Positions 23,138 through 35,810 are shown, counted from the stretch's first letter. The stretch: 64,000 nucleotides of DNA from Misgurnus anguillicaudatus (GCF_027580225.2 NC_073358.2:27864501-27928500), one strand, 5' to 3'. Numbers and translations: made by a program. Notes: generated by a model not told the origin, from the letters alone.

Positions 23138-23469
23138 TTAAAGGGACACTTCACCCATTTGCATTAAGTTTTGTATAGTCAGAACCCCAGTCATGTTTTT
23201 GAATGGTCGTGCATCATTTCCTTAGTTGCCGCTGAGAGAGTAGAAATACAGATTTCAGTTTTGCACTTCCTTCTTTCGATGATGTAAAAATCATCATTTT
23301 GCATCATTGAAAGCAGGAAGTCCAATATCTTTGTTGAGGGGGTGAGACTACAAACACCCCTTTCTCGATCAAATAGGCCCCAAATTCGAAATGTATGTTA
23401 CATTTCGACTACAAATATGAGGCACTTTCAATGAAGATAAATGTTTCTATGGGTAAAATGCTCCTTTAA
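23138..23469. mobile_element. TTAA MITE, family G
   Basis: TTAA at 23138-23141 precedes AGGGACACTTCACCC, and CTCCT is followed by TTAA at 23466-23469. The internal TTTTTGAATGGTCGTG/GATGATGTAAAAATCATCAT parts form short hairpins. The right end is weakly conserved. Confidence 0.65.
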
Positions 23470-23621
23470 CAGATGTACTAAATCAAAAATAACTGAAAAC
23501 ACTACAATACGTCCTTAGGTTATAGCATATTTCATTCACTCTTCCTACACCACTACTAGGTGTAAACAGGGCGTTAGATATACATATAAAAACATGTACA
23601 ACTTTCTCATTGTCTACCCAC

Positions 23622-23624
23622 ACG

Positions 23625-23702
<78 letters not shown>

Positions 23703-23715
23703 CGCACACGCACAC
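23622..23715. repeat. (CA)n microsatellite
   Basis: About 90 bases of CA dinucleotide with GCA interruptions at both ends. It lies in the last klhl13 intron. Confidence 0.97.
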
Positions 23716-24240
23716 AAACTAAGCCGAAAAAGAAAACAGGACATGTCTACAGGGAAGGCTGAAAATAAAGAGAACTATCCCATCGGGCACCTGGGCATCA
23801 GCCAACCAGACCCTCCCTCTCTTCTTCCCTCCTATTTATGGCCTCTATCTCTCTATCCACCCCTCTCTTTACTAAAAAAACTGAATGTTGAGTCATACAC
23901 CCATACATACACATCCCTCACACTTCACACACGACAGCTTTTTGCCTGCATCTCTCATTTCTCCTGAAATAAGACACCATCACGAAATAAAAGACAGTTC
24001 AAAGTGAATGTGAAGTCAATGAGAAAAAGATGGGAAGATGTGAAATAAGAAAAAGACAATGAGAAGTGATGTAACATGTTTGAGATTTAGAAAAACATTT
24101 AGATTAAATGTGGATTTACTTGGTTATAACCTTTTCAGAAGGCAGCAAATAAAAAGAACAACTGCAAAAAAATTAAATAAAATAAAATGAAGAGTCAATG
24201 TGAGTGCAGCGCTTAAATGGCAAATAATTTATGCCCTATA
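23716..24240. other. klhl13 intron, nothing identified
   Basis: Intronic sequence with a pyrimidine-rich patch (CCTCCCTCTCTTCTTCCCTC) near 23812. No repeat ends or exon seen. Confidence 0.4.
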
Positions 24241-24241
24241 T

Positions 24242-24243
<2 letters not shown>

Positions 24244-24292
<49 letters not shown>
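24244..24292. repeat. (GA)n microsatellite
   Basis: About 46 bases of GA dinucleotide. Confidence 0.97.
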
Positions 24293-24296
<4 letters not shown>

Positions 24297-24940
24297 CACC
24301 AGTGTAAAAACAAAAGGATCAGCAGTTCCAAAAATACTTCAGAGTAATGAAGAAAGAGTGTGGATGAAAAAGAAAAAGAGGTGTTAAAATGTGATGTGTG
24401 TGTGTTCTCATCACCAGTAAAAGACCTAAACATGAATAAACACACAATGCACGAGGCAAACACAGTGAGATGAAAGGAGGAGGGGTGACAATAGAAAATA
24501 ATATTTTGTTTAATTAGTGCAGTTTGAAAACAACAAATCAACACTGAATGTTGTCAATACGTCTTTGGAATTTCAATGTTCTGTAACTATTATCAGATTT
24601 AACAATAATGATCTCACACCTCAGACAGCACCTGACACTTCTGCAATGTCATCAATATAGTTTTTCACACTAACATCCACATTAGTAAAAAAAGGATTTT
24701 AATTTTATTTGGAGCAACTAATTTACTTTTCTGATCACATTTTTGTTGTTTTTCTTTATGACTGGATCATATTTGTAAGCCTGTCTGTGAAATCCAGGCT
24801 AAAGTCTCAATCTACTTAAGAGCTATGAGGCATCAAAATTTAATTTCTTGATTTCAATCGTTGACATGGCTTTACTCAGTCAATATTAAAATGTTCAAGA
24901 TTAAATTTTCACAGAATGCTTTTATATTAAGTACAATTAT

Positions 24941-26238
24941 TTAAAGCGACACCATGTAATTTTTCAACCTTCATAATTTTCAAGAACCTTGTGATAGTAC
25001 ATTGACTTTAAATAGGTTGAATGACATGTCTACCATAGCCTGACGGGGTCTGTATCACTTTTACTCGTATTTTAAAACTTAGGGTTTCTGGTAGTAACCA
25101 GAGCACAAAAAAACTACAAAATTCGACTGCTTTATGGCATACGTCACTTCCTCCACACAATTTGTTTTAACGTGAATTTTGCTGTTGGCTACTTAAGGAG
25201 TGTAGAGAGCAACTTCTATTATATGACTCTGTGGTACCGTGTTAGTGTCATGGACCTATGACACGCGTGACCCGGGTTTGATTCCCCTTTAAGGCAATTT
25301 TTTATCTAAACTCACGATCTTGATTCATACATAAATGCGATCTTCTTTATAAATGACGGCGATTATCTTGCATATAGTGTTCCCTGTATTCAGATGCTGT
25401 GTTCACATTTTTACCTTTCTTTTACTGTGTCTATGGTATTTACATTACAATCCAGGATGCTACAGCAGTCAAACTTGCTCACAGTGTAAAACCAAACCCT
25501 ATTCATGCACCAATCAGATCTGAGCGTTTCACTCTTCTCTCTTCCTCATTTGCTGCGTTTCGCTGTCACTCGCATGACGTATTACAAAGCGGCAGACCTA
25601 AACTCTTTGCCTAAACACATCGGTTTATTGGATTTGGAGCGACAATTTTCACACAAAAGAGAGGAAAAACGAGCGCCATTGCGGAAAATCCTGGTGGCGA
25701 GGGAGAGAGAGACGATGCAACAATATTTGTTTCGAAAAAGGCAAGGAAATACTTCTGGTCGTTGCTCAATTGGAAGGCTGCAGCCTCCGGAGGTCAAATA
25801 TGCAGGCTGCATACGTCATCAAGCCTGGTTTATTAAGGTAAACTGAGCATTACATTCGCAAGTCATAAGCATACTGCAACAATTTACGATTAACTAAGTA
25901 TAATAGTCAACTTTATCATTGTTAATATTCTGAAATAAGACAGTCTTGATGACGTATGCAGCTTAGAAATACGACATCCAGAGGCTGCAACCTTCAGATT
26001 GAGAAATGGCTTCTGCCACGACGAGTTCCTCATCAGAAAGACTGCGTTTCTCCCTGTTGTCTCAAAATGTTGATCATTTAGGGTTTTAAATGTTTAGTTT
26101 TTAGTTTAGTTTTAAGGTTGGCCAGTTCCTTTCCTTTGCGACAGTGCTGTGGCGCTTGTGGCCTCAAGGGGCGCTAGGCGTGAAAAATACATGTCTAGCA
26201 CCCCCTAGTGGCCAAAAAGTTCCATGGTGTGCCTTTAA
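24941..26238. mobile_element. Long TTAA element (GCGACACCATGTAATTTTT ends)
   Basis: TTAA at 24941-24944 precedes AGCGACACCATGTAATTTTT. The right end AAAAAGTTCCATGGTGTGCCT precedes TTAA at 26235-26238. The termini are inverted and the element is about 1.29 kb, with no transposase. Within it are a tRNA-like stretch (25229-25292) and inverted CTGCAGCCTCCGGAGG/TGCAACCTTCAGATTG pieces. Confidence 0.7.
25229..25292 (+). other. tRNA-like relic
   Basis: A B-box/T-loop-like GGGTTTGATTCCCC follows a TGTCAT...ATGACA hairpin and an A-box-like GTGGTACCGTGTTAGTG. The acceptor stem does not pair, so a working tRNA is unlikely. It is more likely a fossil tRNA or the head of a SINE inside the enclosing element. 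Confidence 0.4.
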
Positions 26239-27220
26239 AAAACACTAAATCACAAAATTACTTAAGCTGGGTTTTCACAGACGCTCACATTTTATTCATT
26301 TAAATATGAATGCAGAAAATGTAAACTGATGATGTAACAAAGTTTAAGAATGTATTAAGTCAATTAAATTTTATTTCACGTCATCATCACTTGGTATCTC
26401 CAAGCAAGTAATCTAATATTAGAGGATAACTATCAAAAAAAGGCTTGGGATTTTGTAAAATGATGCTGTAGGTTATAACAATAGTGAATGGAGTCTGAGT
26501 GTATTTGAAAACCTGCACACAACATTTCTGCCTACAGCAATTCTCCTTAATATATGGAGCTCGTGTATCAGGTTAAGCAGTTCTGAATGTTATTTAGAGG
26601 TTGCTGGAGGGTTGAATGAGAGTCAGCTGTTTCACACTCACGCAAGTGTGAATGCGTAAGTGTGGAGAGCTTCCTGTATCCTTGTTAATGTATGTGTGCG
26701 TGTGGTAGCAAAAGACAACCTTGAGCATCAATATATCTCTGTGTGAGAGAAATCACACCCCTCCTACATCAATGTACATTATCACACAAAAGCACACTCC
26801 TCTGATTCATGTTATCACTGTATCTATCCTCTCACTATCATATCGACCAATCATCTCTTTCTCTCTCTCTCTTTTTTCTCGCTCTCTCAAAGAGGACTCA
26901 TCATCTCCATAATGCACGAATTGAGATGCAATCCAGTGAAGTGAACATGTTACAGCAACAATAGTGCACAGGGTTGTGTGCGTGTCTCTTCCTTTATTCA
27001 GATAGGAGGCCAATATCTTTCAGTTTGAAGATCAGTACGTGTGTACTTTCGTGAGAAACTCTCTCGAGATATTTCACTTCCAATCAGTCACACCATAACA
27101 GCTTAAAGATGTGTGAAAATGTGTTTGAAGGTGAGCGTGAGGATATGAGGATATTTTCACTGTAGTTTTGTAATGTTAAAATGCTTTCTTCCATTGCAGG
27201 TAAATATGCATAACTATAAC
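26239..27220. other. klhl13 intron, nothing identified
   Basis: Intronic sequence with a TCTCTCTCTC/TTTTTTCTCGCTCTC patch near 26855. No exon or repeat end was recognised. Confidence 0.4.
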
Positions 27221-27224
27221 TATA

Positions 27225-27482
27225 TATGAAGAGTTTTGTTGCAAAACGAGATAACCACCGTTTTTTTTTAATTGTTCAGAAATCTTGTTTTTTGGTTGTG
27301 CATTCCAATTAATTTCAATGCAACTGCAGTTGGTTTGTTTTGATTTAAACCTTCATAACTTAAAAAATACAGCAACGTAGCACCATAAAACAAAATAATA
27401 ACATGATAACATAATAATAAACATGTTTTGACAAAAATGTTAAAAAATTGATTTATCTCGTTTTGCAACGAAACTCTTCATA
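27225..27482. mobile_element. Small MITE with 30-bp inverted ends
   Basis: The left arm TATGAAGAGTTTTGTTGCAA (27225 onward, 30 bases) pairs with the right arm ending TTGCAACGAAACTCTTCATA at 27482, with a single mismatch visible in the outer part. The 258-bp element has AT-rich flanks (TATA), suggesting a mariner-like MITE. Confidence 0.8.
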
Positions 27483-27675
27483 TAAGCTATACATTTATAA
27501 GGCACTATCAAATCATTCCTGTTTCTTTAAGCAACCTGGCCAGCTTTGCAAAGCAACATTGGAACCAAACTCAGAAGCACAAATTTAGGTCAGGAATACA
27601 GTGTTTGCTGACCATGGAGGGTGGGGAGTGTTGTAAACGATATCTTGAAAAACTGCAATTCAGTTTGATGTCATT

Positions 27676-28198
27676 TAGTGCTGCACAATTAATCGCATCG
27701 CAATCGCGATGTCAGCCTGTGTGATTATATGACAGCAAAATGTTGCAATTATATTCAAAAAATAAATGTGTGGACTTGTTAACACAAACGTTCTGATAAC
27801 AATGATGATGATTTTCCTTGCCGTTTAAAAAAAGAAAGAAAAACAAACAAAAAAGGCAGTGCACGTGTGGCATGCACGTGTGTGGTGTGCGTCGTTACTT
27901 ATACCAGAGCGAAGATGGATGCAGAGGAGGTTGACAGTGATCTGGTAGCTAAAAAAACCTCTATGTCTGTTGTATGGCGGTATTTTGGATTTAGGTTTAC
28001 TGACACTGAGCAGTTGCTACATCACGTGGCAATACGAAAACATTTCTAGTTTTACAAATACACATTTTAGCTAAACTGTGTGTGGATTTTCCTTAAAACC
28101 CATGAAGTTGACTCATGATACCATTTAGTATAATCGCACATCGCAATATTAGCATCAATAACCGCAATAGGAAAAATGACCCAAATCGTGCAGCCCTA
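27676..28198. mobile_element. Non-autonomous hAT element, 8-bp TSD ATGTCATT
   Basis: The left end TAGTGCTGCACAATTAATCG and right end ATCGTGCAGCCCTA are inverted repeats. The flanking ATGTCATT at 27668-27675 and 28199-28206 is an exact 8-base duplication. 523 bp. The 60-codon frame at 27867 is not recognisably transposase. Confidence 0.95.
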
Positions 28199-28218
28199 AT
28201 GTCATTAGTGAAACCGAA

Positions 28219-29711
28219 ATCACAGATAGTTCACCTAAAATTAAAAACCTGTCATCATTTACTCACCCTCGTGTTTCTTGTGTTGAACACAAAAGAAGCT
28301 ATTTTGATTTATGATGGTAACAGCACAGTTGACTGTACCCATTGACCTCCATAGTATGAACAATAAATACTAGGGGTGTACCGGATCACAAGCTGTTAAC
28401 TCGTCAATGAAGAGAAAATGCTTCCCTGCCAATGACGAGTTTTTCCAGCAATCTGTATTTCCGCTATTATCCACCAGGTGGCACTCTCACCAAAACCCCT
28501 TAGGGCAAACGGTATGAACTCTATTGGGCGGTTTCCCAGAAAATAAATGTAAGAGCTGTCCAAACTGAAAACAACTTGCACTGACATATCTTAAAATACA
28601 TCAGCGCCTTTTATTTTGCCTCAAAATGCACATAGGTAATGTTTTTAGTAAGGCACGTTTGTTAAAACTAGTTATATTTCCTAATTAAACTAAGGCCTAG
28701 TCCTGGTTTAAGCTAATCCCTGTCCGGGAAACCACCCCTAAATGTTCTGATCATAGCTCTGAATCTGATCTCTATCAAAATGCAATTATCTCAGAATTTG
28801 CTCAAAATTTGGTATTTTTGAATATTTGAGAGGTGATAAAAGAGAACTAATGAAGGTAGGAAACGTTTTTTTGTTGTTGTTTCAAAGCAGAGGGTCTGTT
28901 CTTTCATTTGATATATGTTTATATACTTAAAGAAGAACATTTTCTGGAAGATGTTACACTTTTGTGAAAATCATAAAAAATGCTGGCAATGGCCGGCAAC
29001 CTTTTATAAATACGCTTGTGAGGAAAGAGTTGAGTAAGGTCTAAAATTGGCATTAGGTACAGAAATCAAATAGTATCACTGTCTTTATTGTATAAATTAA
29101 ATATAATTATTATTATTTTTAAGCTACAGAAGCAGTTTTCTCTTTGTCTTGGGTTGTTTGATTAACATTAATGATACAGACTTAAGTAGGTTATTTGAGG
29201 TTACTGTCTCTTTAAGATAAGCAAGGACCTGGTTTCTGCCTCTAATCTATACACACACTTAAGACATAAGCAAATGTTTTTTATTAAAAAACACTACTGT
29301 GGTATTTCGAGATTCTTTTTTTGTGTGTCCTGTCAAGAACAGAAAGATTCTATGTTCGCATGCTTTTTGAAATGCATCTCTCCGTGTACCCACTTCTAAG
29401 TGCACTTAAACGCGCACGTGTACACACAGACGGAGGGGGAATTCCAAGCGGCGCTTCGGAAGGAGATGAATTAATGATGTATTAATGATGTTAAAGATGT
29501 ATTAATAGTGATGCGAGCCAAACTGTGGGTCTGCAACCGGTACACCCCTAACAAATACTATGGAAGTCAATAGGACTGTAAACTGTGTGCTTGCTTACCA
29601 TCACAATATTTTCTTTTGGGTTTAGCCGAATAAAGAAACTCATACAGCTTTAGAACAACATGAGGATGAGTAAATTATGACAGCATTTACATTTTTGGGT
29701 GAACTATCCCT
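28219..29711. mobile_element. MITE family A split by a hAT insertion
   Basis: The left half (28219-28370: GATAGTTCACCT, TTGTGTTGAACACAAAAGAA, CCCATTGACCTCCATAGTAT) and right half (29559-29711: ATGGAAGTCAATAGGACTG, TTTTGGGTGAACTATCCCT) together make one palindrome. The hAT element 28371-29550 interrupts them. The MITE is therefore the older insertion. Confidence 0.85.
28371..29550. mobile_element. hAT element (TAGGGGTGTACCGG ends) inside a MITE
   Basis: The left end TAGGGGTGTACCGGATC and right end CCGGTACACCCCTA are inverted repeats. The flanks ATAAATAC and ACAAATAC match at 7 of 8 bases. It is 1180 bp with no intact transposase frame. It contains a GGCGGTTTCCC..GGGAAACCACC sub-repeat (28527-28733), which may be a further old insertion. 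Confidence 0.9.
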
Positions 29712-30126
29712 TTAAAGGGGCCATTTCACAATGGTGACTTTTTTAAGATGTCAAATAAATCTTTGGTGTCCCCAGACTAGCACGTATCTGAACTTCTCTC
29801 TTAAAATACCTCACAGATAATTTATTATAAATTGCCACTTTGTAGGTGTGAGCAAAAATGTGCCATTTTTGGGTGGTCCTTCTAAATGCAAATAAGCTGC
29901 ACTAAATGGCAGGGCCGTGGTTGGGTAGTGCCGATTAAGGGGTGGTATTATCCCCTTCTGACATCACAAGGGGAGCCATATTTTAATAAGCTATTTTTTC
30001 ACATGCTTGCAGAGAATGGTTTACCAAAATCTTTTTCACATTTTCTAGGTTGATAGAAGCACTGGGAACACAATTAAAGCACTTAAACATGAAAAAAGTC
30101 AGATTTTCATGATATATCCCCTTTAA
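29712..30126. mobile_element. TTAA MITE abutting family A
   Basis: TTAA at 29712-29715 is shared with the end of the family A element. The left end is AGGGGCCATTTCACAATG. The right end is TTTTCATGATATATCCCCT before TTAA at 30123-30126. About 407 bp, no coding frame. Confidence 0.75.
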
Positions 30127-30212
30127 ACTGATAGACTTCAATATCCTGATCAGGTTTGTGAAACACATAGCCATACAACAATAAAAAACACACGCTGGTG
30201 CATGAGAGTTAC

Positions 30213-30326
30213 CTGAAATATACATGTACCCTCCGTAAACAGTGCCTGCGTGTCCATAATGTGGCTCGCTCATTTTGGCCACATACGTCCATTCGTTTGT
30301 TCTGGGGTTGTAACACTCCACAGTTG
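30213..30326 (-). CDS. klhl13: klhl13 coding exon: kelch repeat 3 into 4
   Basis: The acceptor TTTTCTAG precedes 30326 and the donor GTAACT follows 30213. The exon is 114 bp: two bases completing an Ala codon, 37 whole codons, and one base of a Gly codon. It encodes [18 protein letters not shown], then [19 protein letters not shown], the outer strand of one kelch blade and the start of the next. Both boundaries keep frame with the neighbouring exons. Confidence 0.97.
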
Positions 30327-30439
30327 CTAGAAAATGAAAGGAAAGTTTGTTAAAAGAAATGGAAAAAACTGCTCACAACATGTACACTTTAAGATGAATT
30401 GTAGATATGATTTCTGGTGCTTGCAATGCCAAGTTAAGT

Positions 30440-30527
30440 GTGAAATCATAGGGGACACATACGATGCTAAAATGTATGCACTGCAGGTCGCTTTGTATAA
30501 AAATGTTTGCCAAATGCATTCATGTTA
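30440..30527 (+). mobile_element. SINE 3' tail fragment
   Basis: Contains ATGCACTGCAGGTCGCTTTG and TGTTTGCCAAATGCATTCAT, the conserved cyprinid SINE tail. No tRNA head remains. Confidence 0.7.
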
Positions 30528-32030
30528 AATGAAAGATTACTGCAGTATTGGTCCTTCGACATTCGGCCGCAGAGATGAAGAACCAATAAATCAGACAGTA
30601 TGAATGATTCTTATTCTATCAACCACTCAATGTTTATTGATTGGCTCTTAATGCTGTCTGGCTTCTGGAAGTGAGTGAGGTCTGGATTCATTTTCATTAC
30701 AGAAAACATAACGACAGCAAAAGAAAAAAGACAGCACATTAATAAATACAGGCAACATATTGGGTAATTTATACAAGCTGTATGACATACAAACATTAGC
30801 TTTCTCGACATCTGACTCATCTTCACCCGTGTGCCACAAATATCATTTATTCCCGTGTAATTTTCATGGAAATTTCAAAATGTTTGCAAGCCTATTCATG
30901 CGTCAGGTGACAAAACATGAATATGACACCTAGTAGTCATAAGACACACATCAACCAATAAGATAGATCTTTATTATTGTGCTGCTATACCTAAACTAAT
31001 TGCAGTGATCAGAAATGTTGTCGTGCAGGATTTATCTGACACATCGATCGCTAAGTAAGCTCAAAATATCTAACATATTGTTTAGCTTCACAACATATCT
31101 GCTGATGTCATTTTGGAATATTTTATTGAAGAATATACATGGTTTTTAAAGCTTCACCATGTTGATAATCATGATAACATGATCGATTTTGTTCAGTTAA
31201 AGAAAGGAAATCATACACATTGAAAGTAAGTAAATAATGAGATGATTTTTATATTTGAGTAAACTATTCATAAAACTCAACACAATAAATTCCTCATGAT
31301 GGCCATGACTCTGGTCGCTATAGAAACCAAGAACATGAAGGATTGAGCGTTAAGGTCTTTTCTGTATATTCCGATAAACTTAAGAAAGACTGCAGTCTGA
31401 AGGAATGAAAGTTGTACCCAAAGGGCCGTCTGTGCTTTTACTTTCCTCACTGTGAAAGCGTGACGCCTTTGTGTTTACTTCTATCCTGTCACTTGTGCAG
31501 CCTGTGGGGCTTGTGTATGAGAGAAAGTTGTGTGTTTGTGTGTAGAGTTGAGAAGAGCACTGGTCAGGTTGATGGAAAGGTTATTTTTGTACGGGTGTGC
31601 ACACGTGAATGTCCATGTGTCTATATGTGTGTACCAATTTTTATGTCGTGGCATTCCATGCTTGCTATCTGGAGCTGTCCTTGCATTTTAATTACTTGCG
31701 TTCCAATAAGGTATTTACCCTACAAAAATATCCACCTGTTAATATCCACCATTGCCTGATGCACTCACGTTACCATAGCAACAAGAAAAATGAGTGAAAA
31801 ACCTCTTTAAAAATTACATCACATCTGGCTTATACACTAAATATAACCAATAAAAGACTTTACAACTACAGCTACCTCACCAAATATGATTTTTTCATTG
31901 TTGTGTCAATAATTCACCATTCAATCCTTTGTATTTCCCTACAAATGAATAGGATAAAATTATATTCACATATTGCATGTTTATTAAGATTGAACTGCAT
32001 AGTAACTTTGTCCAGGTACAATCCAGAAAA
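30528..32030. other. klhl13 intron, nothing identified
   Basis: A 1.5-kb intronic stretch. The 115-codon frame at 31412 is Cys-rich, with no recognised motif and no splice context, and is not called as a gene. Confidence 0.4.
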
Positions 32031-32432
32031 CACTAGGGCTGGGCTATGTGTTAAAAATACATCTGTGATAATCATCTTTAAAAAGATCACAATTTATGAT
32101 AACATCTGGTGTATTTCACCAAAAGCGGCACCCCACAGTCTGATTTGAAAGCTTATAGACAAAGTCACGACACTTCGCCACCAAATTAGCAAGTCCTCCA
32201 GGTCTTGTGAGAACAAGACAAACAAAACCTGTCGATTCTTTGCGTGTGCAAAGTCCTTTTCCAAGAGGATTCTGATTGACAATTGGCCCTTTTTGCTGGG
32301 AGGTGGGACTAGATAGGCCATTCAGACCATTGCAATCTCTCTCAGTCATATCAATATCTGTGACGCATCTTGTGAATATTAAATATCTTTGATATGGAGC
32401 AGTCTGCTCTCTTGGTGCTGTCATTTCACAAG

Positions 32433-32640
32433 TAGAGCCGCAACTAACGATTATTTTCATAATCGATTAATCGGGCGATTATTTTTTAGATTAATCAACT
32501 AATCACATAAACACATAAATATTAATCAATTCGCTTTTAACAATATCTAAATAAGGCAGTAAATTATGGTATTCACACATAAAAGTGTACTTTTAAAAGT
32601 GCAAAAGCCACACACACTACACACACTAGTACAGAGATGT
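32433..32640. mobile_element. One end of a hAT element
   Basis: TAGAGCCGCAACTAACGATT, then ATTTTCATAATCGATTAATC, is the typical terminal and subterminal sequence of a fish hAT family. The partner end was not found, so the element is truncated or its far end is too diverged. Confidence 0.6.
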
Positions 32641-34740
32641 ACTAATATATTCATTTTGATTTTAATATTTAAAATAATAATAATAATGTTTTTTAAAGTT
32701 TGTGCAGCTTTTAAATAGTAAATCCTCTTTAAATGTCAAAACATAAACAAACAAAATGAATCGAGTCTTCAGGGGTGGTCTGGTGAGGATTTTGCCACAG
32801 ATTAATAAAATCATTTTAATCTTTAAACCTTGAAAAGAATTAACATTATTTGTTATTAACATTAAATAAATACTAACCATTAAGATATGAAAGTTATATA
32901 CATGCATTGTTACTGTAATAAAAACCTTGATTTCCCCCTTACTTTAAAACAAATACTTAATTTGTGGTTCTAAAAATGCTATTCTTATGAAAACCGTACA
33001 ACAATTAAACAAATACAAACTCACTTATATTAAAGAATGAAATTAAACCTTTATTAATCACCGTTTATTTGCCCTTTTGCTTTTGTCATTGTCCTGTCAG
33101 GGTTGCCAGATCCGCGTAACAAAACCAGCCCAATTGCCATTTAAAATGAGTCTAAAAGCATCCCAATGACTATTCACAGCCCAAATACCAACAACTAATG
33201 AACCAAATCTTTCCATCTCTAACCCGCAGAAAAACATCAACCCGCAGAAACAGAAACGGTTGTGCGAGAGCATGCGAACAGCAATCTTACACAGCAACTA
33301 AAATGTGAAAAATGGGATCAATGGGACGAAACAAGAACTCTTTGAATCGTGTTTGAATACGCGCTCGTGTTTACTAACACTTTCCATTCATGATCGCGCA
33401 AAGCTGCGAACTGTACAGGAAGCAAGAAGTACTGCTTTGTCATTGACGATCTCGATCTGTTGCACAAAATTTACGTCATCGTCGTCTTGTCAGTCATTTC
33501 TTTCCTCACGTTAAATATAAAATCTCCCGCAGCAAGCTTTTAAAATGATATGGATTGCATGTGTAGTGCAGAATTGCAAAAAAGGCTACAATATACAATA
33601 TACAGTGGTCCCCTATTTTTCTGATTGGAAAAATTATTCAATCTGTAACTGGGAAACAATCTATGATCCAAACTAGTTTTGTGACCAATTAAACCACTAT
33701 TAAATCAGAGCCGGGGCCAGACCATAACTAACAGGGGGGCACGTGGCTTCCAATGGGGGGCACGCAATTAGCAACAATAACTTGCAAAAACAAGACATTT
33801 AAACAACAAATACAGTGAAAGCACACACTCATACAACTGGTACAGACTGTCAGCTCATTTCCCGTATAAAGTGCAGAAGATCATAAACTATGCACAAAAG
33901 TTTAAGTATTTTGAATTTTGACCGCGACGTGAGCACAAGCTGCGCTTCTCTGCGCTCGCGCTTCTCTGTGCTCCACTTCTCTGCGCTCGCGCTTTGCTCG
34001 GCGCAACAACAAACCGCCCTCGTGCGGCGCAAGCCATTGAAATTAATGGGTTTCATAGCGCAGCGCACACCACATCCTAAAAGCCGCTTTACCATAATCA
34101 CTTCGTAATGCTGTTAACAGTCTATAGCCACACTTCACATTTAAGCTTACGTAAATTAACGCTAACTTACCTTCAAAAAAGCTGAAGCCAGCGTGTACGA
34201 ACATTAAACTTCCTTAAAACAGTGTCCTGTAGATTTGAAAATTCCACCTCGACCTCTAATCTCCGAGTTTGAGCCAATCGGTGTTTGCATGATGTCAGAT
34301 GGAGCAGGCGGTGCTGGTTCGTTCTAAATGTTCTAATATCCATATTTTACACGATCCATCAAATGCAGCTAAAAAACACGTTGCTAGTATCAAGTCACAA
34401 ATATGCTAAAGACGCATGAGACGCCGCAATGCAACCAATCAAAGAAACTGGTCTATTTTAATTAAAGAGAACATCAACTATATTTTCCTCATTTGATTAC
34501 ATTAAAAGTCATAAAACATTCAATGTTTAATTTATTTTAATTATTCTTGATATATATTAAATTAATTCAGTTTTTATTTCAGATTCAGAATCTTAGAAGC
34601 AAATATTTGTATTGATGATTGTATTTTGATTATTTTATGTGTTACTTGTGTTTTGATAGATGTTTAGTCTCAATCTTCTACATTAAAAGTAATGTATTTT
34701 TTATTCAGGCTACTTGCATTCATTTCAGGCTACCAAAAAA
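32641..34740. other. klhl13 intron, repeat-like but unresolved
   Basis: GGTTGCCAGATCCGCGTAAC near 33101 and a purine/CG-rich patch near 33930-34030 (TTCTCTGCGCTCGCGCTT) look like parts of dispersed fish repeats, but no matched ends were found. No exon was recognised. Confidence 0.35.
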
Positions 34741-34800
34741 TTTTAAAGTGCCTGCCCGAAGGGCTACCAGGGATTTTTACATTTTGCAAGCCCTGCTTAA
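34741..34800. mobile_element. Terminal fragment of a hAT-like element
   Basis: GAAGGGCTACCAGGGATTTT followed by TTTGCAAGCCCTG reads, in reverse, CAGGGCTTGCAAAATG, a hAT-like terminus. No partner end or duplication was found. Confidence 0.4.
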
Positions 34801-35014
34801 AATAAATTATTAATACAGACAACCCCACCCAAAAAACCTAGCATTTTCCCACTATGGTTAAGTATTATTAAACTGGAAGACATTCCTCTCCCTAATGTTA
34901 AATCCACAAAACATCATACACTTCACTTTTTAGCTTTCATGTCAGCTACTGAAACAGCGTTTACTTAGGAAATCTCTTCCCCGCTGTCAAGACTCAAATC
35001 TTTTCCTGACTCAC

Positions 35015-35810
35015 CCAGCTCTCCTGCAGCGTTTCTCCCTCCCACGGCGTATAGATGTCCTTTAAGCGCACTCAGATGAAAGAAGGTCCTCTTCTCGTTC
35101 AGACACGCCACCTGAATCCACTTGTTGTACCTTGGGTCATATCGAAAAACGGTATCCACGGCTGTTTTACCTTTCGTGTCATAGTTACTCTGTCCACCAA
35201 CCACGTACAAAAAGTTTCCAATAACTGCAATCCCGTGCTGATAACGCGGCGCGTCCATGGGTGCCAGTGCCTTCCATTCGTGTGCTTTCTCGTCAAAAAG
35301 TCGTAACTCTTTACTTACAACTAGCTGTTGCCGTAGCACGCCCCCTAGTGTTACTAAATGAGTGTTGTCTGATCGAATCACAGTTCTTTCTGACTGCATC
35401 ACCGGCTGCATGTATGGCATCATCTGGTAGTTGCTGGCTTCCAATAAAAGATTAACGCAGGTATTGTCCGTACGCATGAAGTCGACAGTCTGTATGTGAT
35501 TTATGAGTTCTGTTGGACTCATGAGTGGAAATCGGATATTGCGCATTAATTTGGCAGCGTATTCCATGCGTCCTTCTTCGTAGCGTAACCAGCGGCATGC
35601 GGCTTTAAACAGGTCCAGCTCGCTGCAGTGTTTTAGACTGTTGGAGGAGAGAACAAATGCAAGACGTTCAAATGGAAGTTTGACAAACTCGCCGGTGCCG
35701 AGCAGCGAGGGAAAATTCTTGAGGATGAAGTTGTTGACGTATTTGTCCACTTCGGTGAGATTGTAGGTGTTGGCGATACGCCCCACCTCAACACAGTTAT
35801 CCAAGGACAC
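35015..35810 (-). CDS. klhl13: klhl13 large coding exon: BACK domain and kelch repeats 1-3
   Basis: The acceptor TTGTCTTAG precedes 35810 and the donor GTGAGT follows 35015. The exon is 796 bp: 265 codons plus one base. It opens [20 protein letters not shown]. The BACK domain follows ([61 protein letters not shown]), then the linker [17 protein letters not shown]. Kelch blades come next ([57 protein letters not shown]). BACK supports the CUL3-binding three-box region next to BTB. The minus-strand frame is uninterrupted. Overlapping frames in other phases are shadows. Confidence 0.97.

Noticed and set aside
25505..25846. 113-codon frame with basic residues
   Set aside because: It sits inside a TTAA element, overlaps frames in other phases, and shows no known motif.
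31412..31759. 115-codon Cys-rich frame
   Set aside because: Intronic, GT-rich source sequence, no signal peptide pattern or homologue recognised.
32094..32460. Overlapping 75- and 114-codon minus frames
   Set aside because: Intronic, adjacent to a hAT terminus, no recognisable family, incompatible overlapping frames.
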